Source: a virus. From it: 27,606 bases of DNA. Each line of letters opens with the position of its first letter. Within the stretch, counting starts at the first letter, position 1. Below are positions 1 to 7,645 of the stretch, piece by piece. The notes below the pieces were generated by a model, which ran no database searches, had not been told where the DNA came from, and was given only the letters and a program-made list of their open reading frames with translations. Location of the stretch: positions 1 to 27,606 of IMG/VR virus record IMGVR_UViG_3300045120_000265. One strand, written 5' to 3'. The position numbers and the translations under genes were made by a program.

Positions 1-193
1 CGGTGTCGATCTGGAGTATCCATGCCGAGTTCAGCGTGCCAGCGATGGGCGAGTACCACGGCGCTGTCGGCAGCGTGACGGAGTTCACCGCGCAGAGTTG
101 ACGAACTGCGAGATCGAGTTGCCCCCAGTAGGCCGGCGCAAGCGTTCCGTAGTCCAATTGATACCAGTACAGTGTCGGTGGTGAGACGGTCAT
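1..193 (-). CDS. partial gene downstream of the HNH endonuclease, cut by the left edge
   Basis: An open frame begins at ATG 193-191, which overlaps the HNH stop codon as ATGA, and stays open for 64 codons to the window edge. The visible start reads MTVSPPTLYWYQLDYG and is rich in Tyr, Trp and Pro, with no recognisable domain. Its place just after the portal and HNH genes suggests a virion or assembly protein. That function is inferred from position only. Confidence 0.6.
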   Translation of the reverse strand, partial: MTVSPPTLYWYQLDYGTLAPAYWGQLDLAVRQLCAVNSVTLPTAPWYSPIAGTLNSAWILQIDT

Positions 194-822
194 GCCATGC
201 GCCCATCTAAGACAAGTATTTTCTCCATGGCCTGCTGGTGTGTAATACCGTGTTTGTGGACCTGCCAATAAATTCGACGACTTGGAAAGCCAAGCTCATC
301 GGCCGCGCCTGTCACGGATACCCGATTTCCGTTCAGGTATACATATCCGACTGCTCTAGTATTTCTCATTTGCTCTTTGTGGGTTGCCCATCGGCAGTTT
401 CCCGGCTCATACCCGCGCTCATTGTCAATGCGGTCAAGCGTCTTATCTGGCGGACGCACACCCATGTCGGCCAAGAAGTTTGCAAACTTCAGCCAGCGTT
501 CGCAGACCTTAATTCCGCGCGCCCCGTAATATTTGTAGACTGGCTGCCTGGGATTGGTGCATCGCTGAAGCATGTCGGCCCAAGTTCGGTATTCCCGCGT
601 TTCAGTCCCGCCAACGCACTTCCCATGCTTGGGGATACGCTTCAAGGAAGCTGCATGACAACCACAGGAAACAACGCGGCCACTGATAATGCTGTCACAT
701 CGTAGATTTTTCTCAACGCCACATGAGCACCGAGCATTGCAGAACGAATGTTTTCCGTCTCTGGTTTTGGGCGACGATAAAATCGTCAAGCGCCCATATA
801 CTCCGCCAATTTCTAGACTCAT
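190..822 (-). CDS. HNH homing-type endonuclease
   Basis: This 210-residue protein is a free-standing HNH nuclease. Residues 28-55 hold a Cys-rich cluster (CNARCSCG, then SCGC) that probably binds zinc. Residues 97-155 carry the phage HNH signature: YKYYGARGIKVCERW, then LDRIDNERGYEPGNCRWAT, in which D130, D133, N134 and the NCRWA segment form the metal-binding and catalytic core. The C-terminal 45 residues (ITHQQAMEKIL region) look like a small helix-turn-helix for DNA recognition. ATG 822 overlaps the portal stop as ATGA and its own stop overlaps the next gene, so it sits inside the morphogenesis operon without breaking coupling. Such nucleases normally cut an allele lacking them, or help terminase cutting; which applies here cannot be told. 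Confidence 0.9.
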   Translation of the reverse strand: MSLEIGGVYGRLTILSSPKTRDGKHSFCNARCSCGVEKNLRCDSIISGRVVSCGCHAASLKRIPKHGKCVGGTETREYRTWADMLQRCTNPRQPVYKYYGARGIKVCERWLKFANFLADMGVRPPDKTLDRIDNERGYEPGNCRWATHKEQMRNTRAVGYVYLNGNRVSVTGAADELGFPSRRIYWQVHKHGITHQQAMEKILVLDGRMA

Positions 823-2651
823 GCCGCGCCTCCGGCCTGTCCAGCTAAAAGTCCCAAAGCTGTTGAGCCGCCGCCGAGATCGGTTTTTGAAAGCGTCGCC
901 GCGCCCTCAACCATCGCCTGAAGGTCTTGCGTTTGCTTTGCCTCGGCCGCCTGTTGCGCCATCTGCTGCATCATCTTGTCCACTGTCTCGTCGGAGTTCA
1001 GCAACCGGCGCGATAGGCCGATCTGATCCGCATACTCGTTCATAAATTCGAGCGGGTTCAGCTTCATCTTCGCTTCTGGGTAGACCGCTCCCAAATTTCC
1101 AGCGATCTGCGCAAACCGTTCCATCGTCGCCGTCGAAGCTGCCTTCTGCGCGAGCGACATTAGCGACACATAGGAAATGTCGAGAGAGACCCCCCGCAAT
1201 GCCGCAGGCAGCGGCGGCAGCAACTGCTTGCGCTCCATGATGCGGAAGATTCGTTTGATCGCAGGCGATGCCGCCTCGTTCTGGAACCGCTCGACGACGG
1301 GGCCGAGCACTTGCAGCTTTTCCAGCGCCTTCTGCGCGTTCTCATACGCCGTGCGCCGGTCGCCTTCTTGCTGCGAGAACATCAGGAACAGGTCGTTGAA
1401 GAACCCGCGCTTGACGCGCCCCTGGACCTCCATCAAATCCTTCATCATCTGGTCAATCTGAGGATTGACGGTATAGCTCGGGCGCATACCTTTCTCGGGG
1501 CCGAGCTGCGCAACGTAGGTGACGTGGCCGGGGAGAATAGACGACGGCTCGTTCTTCATCTCCATGCTTGCGAGCATGGGCGGGCGAACCATCTTTTCAA
1601 TCGCCTCAGCCTTGCGCGCCGTTTCGACCTGAAGCTGCATTATGTCCGGCAGCGCATCCATTCCCGCCGACCGTCCGTATGCGTCGTTCGACGTGACGGC
1701 CCAGCGCGGACAGATGAACGGCGGATCTTTGAATCCGCGCATAGAGAGTGGGATTGACGACGCCTTGCCCCAGAGCCAGTAACACTCGCGCCATGTGTAG
1801 TCGCCCGGCACGACGCCGATGTCGTTGCCGTATCCGCCCACCGGGAAGTTTGGCTCGATCGCGTGCGCGACAATAAACTCGACTTCAAGCGAGCCGCCCT
1901 TGGTCTGCCATAACCCTTGAACGTCCGGCGGGCAGTTCTCCAGATTGAACATCTCGACGATCTGCGAGACCGTCATCACGAACAGGCGGTAGAGCGACTC
2001 GACGCGGAACGCATTGGACGACGCTGCAAAATACTCGCCTGGACACGGATTGTAGCAGCGGATGATGTCCTTCATGTCCTCGTAGATGATGACCGGCGCC
2101 GTGCCAAACGTCACGAGGTCTTCAAACATTTGCGCGCCGGAGTCGTAGAAGTTCGACCGCGCCATGACCTGATACATCAGGTCTTCCACATCCTCGAACC
2201 AATGCTCGACTTCTTCGCCAAGCGCGCCGCGTTCCGTCATTGCGGGCTTGAGTTTGAACCACGGACGGCCGGGCGACATGAGGCCGCCCATCATGCCGGC
2301 GGCGCAGATGCGCATGGCTTGGGTGCCGGTGGGGTCCAGAATTGATTGATTGATTGGATTTCCTCGCGACTGGTTATTGGGAACAGGCGAGGATGTATTT
2401 ATGAAAATCCCCCGGCGCGGGAGGATATAGGTCTCAAGTAGCTGCCAATGGAGAGACCACGAATTTCGCCAATTCCGCAACATCGCCAAACGCGCTTCGG
2501 AATGACCCTGAAGTATCCGCCACGGAGTAACGACGGTGGGCACCGATTTATTTTTTAGCTGCGCGGGCTGGCGCGCAAGCTGCTCAGGCCCAGACGTTTC
2601 GTATGCGGCTATGCGGGCAGCGCGTGATTGGCGTGCAACTGCTTGGGCCAT
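819..2651 (-). CDS. phage portal / head-to-tail connecting protein
   Basis: This 610-residue protein matches the podovirus head-to-tail connector family (T7 gp8-like, Pfam Head-tail_con) in length and motifs. It forms the dodecameric ring at the capsid vertex through which DNA is packaged and to which the tail binds. After about 42 variable residues come the conserved entry segment (W61-R80), the motif LDPTGTQAMRICAAGMMGGL (residues 106-125) followed by SPGRPWFKL, and a later segment with RWAVTSNDAYGRSAGMDALP. A Gln/Ala-rich helical tail ends the protein. ATG 2651 overlaps the upstream stop as TAATG, and its stop overlaps the HNH start. Identification is by recalled family resemblance and its place after terminase. 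Confidence 0.93.
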   Translation of the reverse strand: MAQAVARQSRAARIAAYETSGPEQLARQPAQLKNKSVPTVVTPWRILQGHSEARLAMLRNWRNSWSLHWQLLETYILPRRGIFINTSSPVPNNQSRGNPINQSILDPTGTQAMRICAAGMMGGLMSPGRPWFKLKPAMTERGALGEEVEHWFEDVEDLMYQVMARSNFYDSGAQMFEDLVTFGTAPVIIYEDMKDIIRCYNPCPGEYFAASSNAFRVESLYRLFVMTVSQIVEMFNLENCPPDVQGLWQTKGGSLEVEFIVAHAIEPNFPVGGYGNDIGVVPGDYTWRECYWLWGKASSIPLSMRGFKDPPFICPRWAVTSNDAYGRSAGMDALPDIMQLQVETARKAEAIEKMVRPPMLASMEMKNEPSSILPGHVTYVAQLGPEKGMRPSYTVNPQIDQMMKDLMEVQGRVKRGFFNDLFLMFSQQEGDRRTAYENAQKALEKLQVLGPVVERFQNEAASPAIKRIFRIMERKQLLPPLPAALRGVSLDISYVSLMSLAQKAASTATMERFAQIAGNLGAVYPEAKMKLNPLEFMNEYADQIGLSRRLLNSDETVDKMMQQMAQQAAEAKQTQDLQAMVEGAATLSKTDLGGGSTALGLLAGQAGGAA

Positions 2652-2833
2652 TATTGCTCGGCCTTAATGCGGCGAAATTCAGTACGCACGCCGACATGCA
2701 CACGATTATTAAACTTGTCGATGCGGCTCAAAACATCGCCCGCCCTTAGCCAAGAGTCTCTTGGCCAAAACTCCCGTTGCAAATTCCGCGCGAATCGCCT
2801 CACTGCTTCGTCTATCATCTGTTCGCGCGTCAT
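2651..2833 (-). CDS. small hypothetical protein between portal and Ala-rich protein
   Basis: A 60-residue charged protein, MTREQMIDEAVRRFARNLQR onward, predicted helical at the N-terminus with no Cys cluster or membrane segment. The start ATG 2833 overlaps the upstream TGA as TGATG, and the stop TAA overlaps the portal start as TAATG. Translation is therefore coupled on both sides, which supports a real gene. I do not recognise a family; in this position a head-completion or assembly role is possible. Confidence 0.75.
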   Translation of the reverse strand: MTREQMIDEAVRRFARNLQREFWPRDSWLRAGDVLSRIDKFNNRVHVGVRTEFRRIKAEQ

Positions 2834-3390
2834 CAGTACAAACTCGCCTTCGCCAAGCGAGCGCGGCTGCCGGTGCCGAGATCAATCCCCTGCGCCCCAC
2901 CTTTATTCTTCACCGTGCCGGAGAATCCAGCGACTGCTCCAGCCGCGGCAGCAGCGCGAGCTTGCTGGTCGAGAGAGACGCCGGACGTGCGCGCATCGGC
3001 GAGCGTTGGCGGATTGGGCGGCGTCGGCGGCTTCGCAACGTCGGGCATGCCGCGCGTCGCCTGGATGATGCCCGCACCGGCCGAACCGACGGCAGCGGCG
3101 GTGGCGAGATTTGATGCGGTGAACAGCCCCCCACCAGCAGCAGTGGCGGCTTCGGCAGCAGTCCCCCCGGCCGCCGCTCCGAGCGCTGTCGTGTCGATGC
3201 CGGATGCGATGAGCAGTTCTGGAGTCAGTCCCGTTGCCGCACTCGCAGCTCCAGCGGCAGCGGTCGATCCAGCCCCCGCGGTGGTCCCAGCGAGAGAGCC
3301 GATAGCGCTTGCGCCAGATGCAACCGTAGAGCCAACCCACGTCGCGGCTTGCGACAGTGCCGTCAGTAGCGCCGCGGTTGCCGTTGCCAT
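2833..3390 (-). CDS. Ala/Gly-rich conserved phage protein
   Basis: A 185-residue protein. Residues 1-115 are almost entirely Ala, Gly, Thr and Ser with mild hydrophobic character. A Pro-rich linker follows (KPPTPPNPPTLADAR), then a tail with DQQARAAAAAGAVAGFSGT. This resembles the small proteins found near the portal in many podoviruses, which have low-complexity N-termini and a conserved C-terminal patch. ATG 3390 has a good Shine-Dalgarno sequence (GAGGGG, about 6 nt upstream). Function is not known. The low complexity could mean a minor or internal virion protein, but that is inference. Confidence 0.75.
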   Translation of the reverse strand: MATATAALLTALSQAATWVGSTVASGASAIGSLAGTTAGAGSTAAAGAASAATGLTPELLIASGIDTTALGAAAGGTAAEAATAAGGGLFTASNLATAAAVGSAGAGIIQATRGMPDVAKPPTPPNPPTLADARTSGVSLDQQARAAAAAGAVAGFSGTVKNKGGAQGIDLGTGSRARLAKASLY

Positions 3391-3426
3391 GAATTTCCCC
3401 TCGGAAGTCGCACGCTTATCACAAGC

Positions 3427-4263
3427 TCAGCGATTAAGGTAGGGCGAATGCGGCATGTACGAGCGAGATTGCTGCGGCTGACCGAGCGCGGAGCCCTGCT
3501 GCTGAGACTGTGGAGACCAAGCGGCAGCCATGGGGTCGTAGGAAAATTCGTGCTTCGTCTTCCGCGTCATCATCGGCATCCACTGATCCGGTGGACGCTG
3601 CGCCGCAAGTGCGATGCCTGTCATCACGCCGTAGCGCTCGCAATCCATAAGGTGATCGTTCTCTTTCACCCGCTTTCCGTTTTCGTCACGGCGATAGATG
3701 CGGTGCTCGGCGAGATAGTTATGCAGCGTGCTGAAAACCTTTAGCCGCCCAGTACTTTTGCGCGTCCACACCGCGTAGATGCCTGCCTCCACCGCATTGT
3801 CGGCCTTGACCAGATGCAGACCGAGTTGCGTGTACTGCGTGAGCAGAGCATCGCCATCTTTCTGGCTACCGATCCGCGATGCTGGGTCGATCACTCCAGG
3901 CATCCAATCACCCCGAGCCTTCACGGCTGCGGCGTGAATTGGGGGCTCGGCCTGCCCACGATAGTATTCCCCGTGCCAGTAGAGGATGTCGTGCTCGGGG
4001 TCTACGGCGCCCCATAGAACCGCCGTTCGCTGCCAACCTACGTCCATTGCGTAAAAGAATTTATACCAAGCCGGAAACTCGAACGGCTCGCACACGAAGT
4101 CTGATTCCGGCACAGGATAGATCGCGCCAGCGCCAAGCGACGGAATGCCGCGCACACGAGCATCGCGCTCGTGCGGCATATACGACGCTTCCATCTCCGC
4201 CTGTGCGTTCGGATCAATGTGAGGAACATCGCTCCACGAGGCTTGAATTGACCATTTCGTCAT
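3427..4263 (-). CDS. terminase large subunit, nuclease half (split gene)
   Basis: This 278-residue ORF carries the RNase H-like headful nuclease of a large terminase, which cuts concatemeric phage DNA at the start and end of packaging. Acidic residues expected of the fold are visible: D74 (YAMDVGWQRTA), D126 (PGVIDPASR) and D207 (DHLMDCERYG). The first 45 residues (WSIQASWSDVPHI, then HERDARVRGIPSLGAGAIYP) normally belong to the end of the ATPase domain. The last 40 residues are Gln/Ser-rich. ATG 4263 overlaps the ATPase-half stop as ATGA and has a good Shine-Dalgarno (GGAGG, 9 nt upstream), so independent translation is plausible. The two halves total 524 residues, a normal terminase length. 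Confidence 0.93.
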   Translation of the reverse strand: MTKWSIQASWSDVPHIDPNAQAEMEASYMPHERDARVRGIPSLGAGAIYPVPESDFVCEPFEFPAWYKFFYAMDVGWQRTAVLWGAVDPEHDILYWHGEYYRGQAEPPIHAAAVKARGDWMPGVIDPASRIGSQKDGDALLTQYTQLGLHLVKADNAVEAGIYAVWTRKSTGRLKVFSTLHNYLAEHRIYRRDENGKRVKENDHLMDCERYGVMTGIALAAQRPPDQWMPMMTRKTKHEFSYDPMAAAWSPQSQQQGSALGQPQQSRSYMPHSPYLNR

Positions 4264-5000
4264 GCGGCTTTCCCTCCAGGCAGATACGATAGCACGACGC
4301 CGCTTAGCCCTTTGAGCGGAGTGAAGCTACACATCACCAGCCCGGATGGCTGGCCAGGAACGGTACTGAGTGTGCGCGTGTGGCCCTCCGTGTAAATCGC
4401 CATCGGCGGCTCCTCATCGAAGACCATGATGTCGATTGCGGCGGCCTGGAAAGATTCGCGGCCCTGATCGTAGGTCTTGAACAGCACACGAGAATTTCCG
4501 CCATGGTCGCTCTTGACCGTTACGGCATCGACGGCCTCCGGCACACCAGCTCGCGCGGTTGTTGAGACGATGGAGTCGCCGGGTATGAGCCCCGTGCCCG
4601 GAGCCGACGGCGGACCAAGCAACGTCACCTGCAAAGATTCGCGCACAGCCTTAGCGTCCTCGCCAGCGGCCCACGCCACAACCGGACGATTAAATCGCCG
4701 TCCTGCCCACCAATGCGGATAGGCGCCGGTCAGATGGCAAGTAAGTTCGTAACAAACCGCGAGAGTTTTTCCGACCCGGTTCCCGGCGATAAAAGCGCGC
4801 TCTTGGTTGTCGGCTCCGGCCGCAAAGAACGCGAGGTGTTTTGGATATAGCTCGCGGCGGAGCGGGCCGGTATCAGGGTAAATCGTCCACAACTTCCGGC
4901 GCGACTCGGCGCGTTTAATTCGGTTTCTTAGTTCCTCCGCCAGTTCCGCCCGAGACTCCGGCGAGATCGTCGATAGCTGCGAGGAGAGCGCGTTGCTCAT
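4260..5000 (-). CDS. terminase large subunit, ATPase half (split gene)
   Basis: This 246-residue ORF is the packaging-motor half of the large terminase. Walker A is GNRVGKT (residues 73-79). Walker B is IMVFDEEPP, with D195 and E196 as the acidic pair. The coupling motif SFTPLKG lies at 225-231. It stops at TGA 4262-4260 soon after motif III, where related terminases continue without a break. The start ATG 5000 lies 86 bp inside the small terminase gene and has no clear ribosome-binding site. No ATG lies further downstream within the overlap, and the N-terminal segment resembles related terminases, so I keep it. The motor would hydrolyse ATP at the portal ring during packaging. Confidence 0.9.
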   Translation of the reverse strand: MSNALSSQLSTISPESRAELAEELRNRIKRAESRRKLWTIYPDTGPLRRELYPKHLAFFAAGADNQERAFIAGNRVGKTLAVCYELTCHLTGAYPHWWAGRRFNRPVVAWAAGEDAKAVRESLQVTLLGPPSAPGTGLIPGDSIVSTTARAGVPEAVDAVTVKSDHGGNSRVLFKTYDQGRESFQAAAIDIMVFDEEPPMAIYTEGHTRTLSTVPGQPSGLVMCSFTPLKGLSGVVLSYLPGGKAA

Positions 5001-5403
5001 CTAGGTCCATCTTGTCGAGTATCGAGAGGTCGATTTGCTTGCGATCAATGAACATCGACAATTCTTTGCCGATCAATTCCGACGCTCGCACGGCGGCGCT
5101 TGCCTGACCAGTGGCACGGGCAAGTTCGCGGTCGCGAATGAGCATGGAGAGAACGGTCTGCTTGTCCACCTTGCGCGGATCAATGCGCGGCTCGGCTTCG
5201 GCGGCCGGCGCGGATGTCGTAGTGACGCCACTGCTCTTTAGCTGGGCCACCCTCGCCACCACGTCGGGATGCCGCACGGCCTGGCTCACACTGCACGCGA
5301 GCACCGAGCCGATGCCGGACTTGGTGTACGCCTCGGTCTCGGCGACGCCGGTTGCGAGCAGGCGGGCGAAGGTGTCTACGGCGGCGATAGTGGGGTTAGC
5401 CAT
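4915..5403 (-). CDS. terminase small subunit (probable)
   Basis: A 162-residue protein directly upstream of the large terminase, where the small subunit is expected. Residues 10-55 fit a helix-turn-helix of the terminase small-subunit type (LATGVAETEAYTKSG, then VSQAVRHPDVVARVAQL). Residues 80-125 form a helical region (DKQTVLSMLIRDRELARATG) suited to oligomerisation, and the tail is Gly-rich. It would recognise the packaging site and bring the motor to DNA. The 3' end overlaps the large-subunit start by 86 bp. The start ATG 5403 overlaps an upstream TGA as TGATG. Assignment rests on position and general shape more than on a strong motif. Confidence 0.8.
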   Translation of the reverse strand: MANPTIAAVDTFARLLATGVAETEAYTKSGIGSVLACSVSQAVRHPDVVARVAQLKSSGVTTTSAPAAEAEPRIDPRKVDKQTVLSMLIRDRELARATGQASAAVRASELIGKELSMFIDRKQIDLSILDKMDLDEQRALLAAIDDLAGVSGGTGGGTKKPN

Positions 5404-5533
5404 CAGCCCTCAATGCTGCGTGCTGGGCGCCACTCCAGCGTATTGACCGCTACGTCCCGCGACACGGTGGCTCGGTGGAACGCTTTACCGCAGCGCGGCG
5501 AGTATTACGCCGAGGGCGGCGAGGGGGCAAGGG
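5404..5533 (-). other. unresolved 130-bp stretch with only very short frames
   Basis: Between the terminase small subunit and the 55-residue membrane protein no convincing gene is seen. Three short minus-strand candidates exist. A 10-codon frame starts at ATG 5537, overlapping the upstream stop as ATGA. A 20-codon frame starts at GTG 5465 and ends in the TGATG at the terminase start. A 40-codon frame (5485-5607) starts at ATG 5607 inside the upstream gene and ends with a hydrophobic run. The first two share one reading frame, interrupted by a single TAA, so a gene broken by a nonsense change is possible. Confidence 0.35.
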
Positions 5534-5701
5534 TCATCGACGACAGGCGCGCGTCTCGCCTGCGTATGGGTAGCATGGATGCGACGGCGGCAAGTGCGAA
5601 AGCCCATAGATCGCCAGCGCACAAATGATGATGCCCCAAAACATCATCCACAGACCGATGCCAAACTGAACTACATCGCGCAGGCGGCGCAGCCAGTTCA
5701 C
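5534..5701 (-). CDS. small single-span membrane protein (lysis candidate)
   Basis: A 55-residue protein starting at GTG 5701, which overlaps the upstream TGA as GTGA. Upstream in-frame ATGs would overlap the neighbouring gene heavily, so this start is preferred. A short basic N-terminus (MNWLRRLRDVV) is followed by one strong membrane segment at residues 12-34 (LWMMFWGIIICALAIYGL) and a Pro/Cys-containing tail. Size and topology would suit a holin or other lysis factor, and in T7 the lysis genes also lie next to terminase. No family match is recognised, so the role is inference. Confidence 0.6.
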   Translation of the reverse strand: MNWLRRLRDVVQFGIGLWMMFWGIIICALAIYGLSHLPPSHPCYPYAGETRACRR

Positions 5702-5844
5702 CTCGGCCACATCTTCCACATCGTCACGGCCAGAGCGCCGATGAACCACAGCGCCTGATAGCCAACGAACCACCACGCGAACGCGGCTGGGCTCATGCGC
5801 GAGACGATGCGGCCGAGGCGCGTGGCACGGAGGGCGGCGATCAT
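5698..5844 (-). CDS. small single-span membrane protein (lysis candidate)
   Basis: A 48-residue protein: MIAALRATRLGRIVSRMSPA, then one membrane segment at about residues 21-43 rich in Trp and Phe (WWFVGYQALWFIGALAV), then a short basic end. Start ATG 5844 overlaps the upstream stop as ATGA, and its stop TGA overlaps the next GTG start. The pair of adjacent, coupled membrane proteins beside terminase is what one expects of a phage lysis module, but no endolysin is visible in this window. Confidence 0.6.
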   Translation of the reverse strand: MIAALRATRLGRIVSRMSPAAFAWWFVGYQALWFIGALAVTMWKMWPR

Positions 5845-6098
5845 CTAATCATCCTTCCATACGCCTGAAGATCGCGCAGTTCACTCTCGACAACATCGAG
5901 CGCCACTAACGATCCTGGGCAGCCGAGCGGATTGACGCCCATGAACCACTCTATCGCAACCTGACAGCGCTCGACGCGGCGGCGAAATTCTGGGTCGACG
6001 TTCGGACGCGCGAGCCAAAAGCTCATCTTGATATGCGTCTTCGTCAAGATGAACAGCGCCCACAGGATGCGGAGCGCTGATCGTGTGCGTGGACTCAT
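5841..6098 (-). CDS. hypothetical phage protein
   Basis: An 85-residue protein of unknown function. Residues 8-20 are moderately hydrophobic (ALRILWALFILTK) but the rest is soluble and charged, including VDPEFRRRVERCQVAIEWF. The ATG at 6098 has a strong Shine-Dalgarno sequence (GGAGG) about 7 nt upstream. The stop overlaps the next start as ATGA. It lies between small unknown genes and the membrane protein pair. Confidence 0.7.
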   Translation of the reverse strand: MSPRTRSALRILWALFILTKTHIKMSFWLARPNVDPEFRRRVERCQVAIEWFMGVNPLGCPGSLVALDVVESELRDLQAYGRMIR

Positions 6099-6120
6099 CC
6101 CATCCTCCGTGTGCGGCGCA

Positions 6121-6366
6121 TTAGCCCATTTCCTTGTTGTTATACAATTCCCACAACTCGACAGTTACGAGCCTGCCGTTCGGCATGCGCACATGCGGCC
6201 TTGAACTACTAACCAGCGGTGGATTGACCGCAGCCTCAGCAGCCCGCGCCTCCGCCAACGCCTGAACACGGGCCTGCTGCTCCACGGTACTCAGCCGCGT
6301 GATCGCTTCGGACGCCTCCAAGACGCTCAATGATTGGCCAAAGAAGAACTCGCGCCACCAACCCAT
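6121..6366 (-). CDS. hypothetical phage protein
   Basis: An 81-residue protein starting at ATG 6366, which overlaps the upstream stop as TGATG. A longer in-frame start at 6447 would run over the upstream gene and is rejected. The N-terminus MGWWREFFFGQSLSVLE is followed by an Ala/Glu-rich helix (STVEQQARVQALAEARAAE) and a short C-terminal strand region (MPNGRLVTVELWELY). No family is recognised. Confidence 0.65.
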   Translation of the reverse strand: MGWWREFFFGQSLSVLEASEAITRLSTVEQQARVQALAEARAAEAAVNPPLVSSSRPHVRMPNGRLVTVELWELYNNKEMG

Positions 6367-6533
6367 CACTGCCACCCCACCGGATCGCCCGGCCGCAACT
6401 CTCGCACCCGTTCCGCCCGATCTATCGCAGCCTCGGCCAGCGCGCACAGCCGATCACGTTCCGCCGTGTCGCCGCGAAGGAGCGCTTGGAAAGCAGCGCG
6501 GAGCAGAGCTTCTGGGGTGTCGGGGTCGGTCAT
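6366..6533 (-). CDS. small helical hypothetical protein
   Basis: A 55-residue protein, MTDPDTPEALLRAAFQALLR onward, predicted to be almost all helix with many Arg and Glu residues. It was found by following the overlaps: ATG 6533 overlaps the stop of the 127-residue gene as ATGA, and its TGA at 6368-6366 overlaps the next start as TGATG. Coupling on both sides makes it credible despite the size. Function is unknown. Confidence 0.65.
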   Translation of the reverse strand: MTDPDTPEALLRAAFQALLRGDTAERDRLCALAEAAIDRAERVRELRPGDPVGWQ

Positions 6534-6913
6534 CTCGCGCCCTCCGGCGGCGCCGGTATCGGTCGCCAGTGCGTAGCCCGATAGTCCATCCAGTCCAGCA
6601 TCACTTTATCGGCGTAATACTGCCCGAAGCCCTCGACCCACATTTCTGTGTTGCCGTCTTCGCCGCTTTCCCACCAGCAGTCCGTAGCGCGGAAACCATC
6701 GCCAGCCGGGCCGACAACCCAGAGGTCGAGGCGGAATGTGTGTGTCCATTCGTCGATGCGGGGCGCAGTGCCGATCGGATGCCAAGTATCCGCGAACTCT
6801 GTACGGCAGACTTCCATACAGGTCTCGACCTGAGCCTTGGCCTCGTCCCACATTTTGGCCTGGATCCGCTTGGCGAGTTTGCGCGCGGCGATGTCTATGG
6901 CTCGGTCACTCAC
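6530..6913 (-). CDS. conserved phage protein, DUF551-like
   Basis: A 127-residue protein. The central and C-terminal part has the pattern of small phage proteins of the DUF551 type: WHPIGTAPRIDEW, then LDLWVVGPAGDGFRATDCWW, and ending ATHWRPIPAPPEG. The N-terminal 35 residues form a basic helix (AARKLAKRIQAKMWDEAKAQ). Members are widespread in phages without a known function. Start and stop both overlap neighbours as ATGA. Confidence 0.75.
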   Translation of the reverse strand: MSDRAIDIAARKLAKRIQAKMWDEAKAQVETCMEVCRTEFADTWHPIGTAPRIDEWTHTFRLDLWVVGPAGDGFRATDCWWESGEDGNTEMWVEGFGQYYADKVMLDWMDYRATHWRPIPAPPEGAR

Positions 6914-7122
6914 TCGATGCCCCGCGGTTCAAACCATGTGACATTTATCAACTCCCCGCCACCAATCCACTCCAGCGGGGTATGCGAGCCGTCGGGCTCG
7001 ATCATGAACGGCGGGCGCTCGGGATGCACGACGATCACGCGGTCGCCGAAGACGCGCCAGCGTTCGCCATCCTTCAGCGTGTACAGGTGCGTCGTGCCAG
7101 GGCGGGTCAGCGGCTCGCTCAT
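6910..7122 (-). CDS. hypothetical phage protein
   Basis: A 70-residue protein with a beta-rich pattern (TTHLYTLKDGERWRVFGDRV, then PLEWIGGGELINVTWFEPRG). No Cys clusters, membrane segments or known motifs are visible. Both ends overlap neighbours as ATGA, so it belongs to the same translationally coupled chain. Function is unknown. Confidence 0.7.
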   Translation of the reverse strand: MSEPLTRPGTTHLYTLKDGERWRVFGDRVIVVHPERPPFMIEPDGSHTPLEWIGGGELINVTWFEPRGIE

Positions 7123-7307
7123 CTCACCCAGCCCTGCGCCGAGCGCGCGATGTAGTGGTCGAGGGCGGAGGCGATTCGGTCTCTCGCAGCATCCAATGCC
7201 TCCAAGGACGATTGCCCGTGAAGGAAGTCCTCGATGGCCGCCGCGATCTCACTCGCCGCCGATCTGCGCTCAGCCTGTACATCTGCCGCTCGCGTGTCGC
7301 CGCTCAC
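7119..7307 (-). CDS. small helical hypothetical protein
   Basis: A 62-residue, Ala-rich helical protein (AASEIAAAIEDFLHGQSSLE, then DAARDRIASALDHYIARS). Start and stop overlap neighbours as ATGA. No family is recognised. The composition would suit a coiled-coil or helical-bundle protein. Confidence 0.65.
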   Translation of the reverse strand: MSGDTRAADVQAERRSAASEIAAAIEDFLHGQSSLEALDAARDRIASALDHYIARSAQGWVR

Positions 7308-7645
7308 TCCCTACCTCCCCGTGCGGCCTTCGCCGCCGCCCGCAGCCCAGCCTGATAACCTCGCGCGTACGCCTTCCGCAGCTCCACGTCGCGGCCTTTC
7401 CCATGCTTGACCGGCGCCGGTGTCGTGAAGTGCCCCTTCACCGCAGGTGCCGATCGTGTCTGTACCTGGGGCGGCGGCGGCTCGCTCCACTGCGGCCCCG
7501 GATCCACCCTACCCCGCGCCTCCACGTACTGCACCCCCGCCCGCTGCGGCACGCCGGCAACCATCCGCACCTGCGACGGGCGGGTCACGCTGGACACCGG
7601 GCCTGGACTCGGCGGGCCGGACGTGGGGTTGCCGTAGCGGGTCAT
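7304..7645 (-). CDS. Pro-rich hypothetical phage protein
   Basis: A 113-residue protein starting at ATG 7645, which overlaps the methyltransferase stop as ATGA. A longer start at 7681 would overlap that gene by 40 bp and is less likely. The first 70 residues are low-complexity and Pro/Gly/Val-rich (MTRYGNPTSGPPSPGP), probably disordered. The last 35 are basic and helical (VELRKAYARGYQAGLRAAAK). The shape suggests a disordered arm with a nucleic-acid- or partner-binding helix. Function is unknown. Confidence 0.6.
   Translation of the reverse strand: MTRYGNPTSGPPSPGPVSSVTRPSQVRMVAGVPQRAGVQYVEARGRVDPGPQWSEPPPPQVQTRSAPAVKGHFTTPAPVKHGKGRDVELRKAYARGYQAGLRAAAKAARGGRE

Noticed and set aside
4255-4270. 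Programmed -1 frameshift joining the terminase halves
   Set aside because: The phase would fit, but no X XXY YYZ heptamer lies at the junction and a good ribosome-binding site precedes the second ORF, so coupled re-initiation is simpler.
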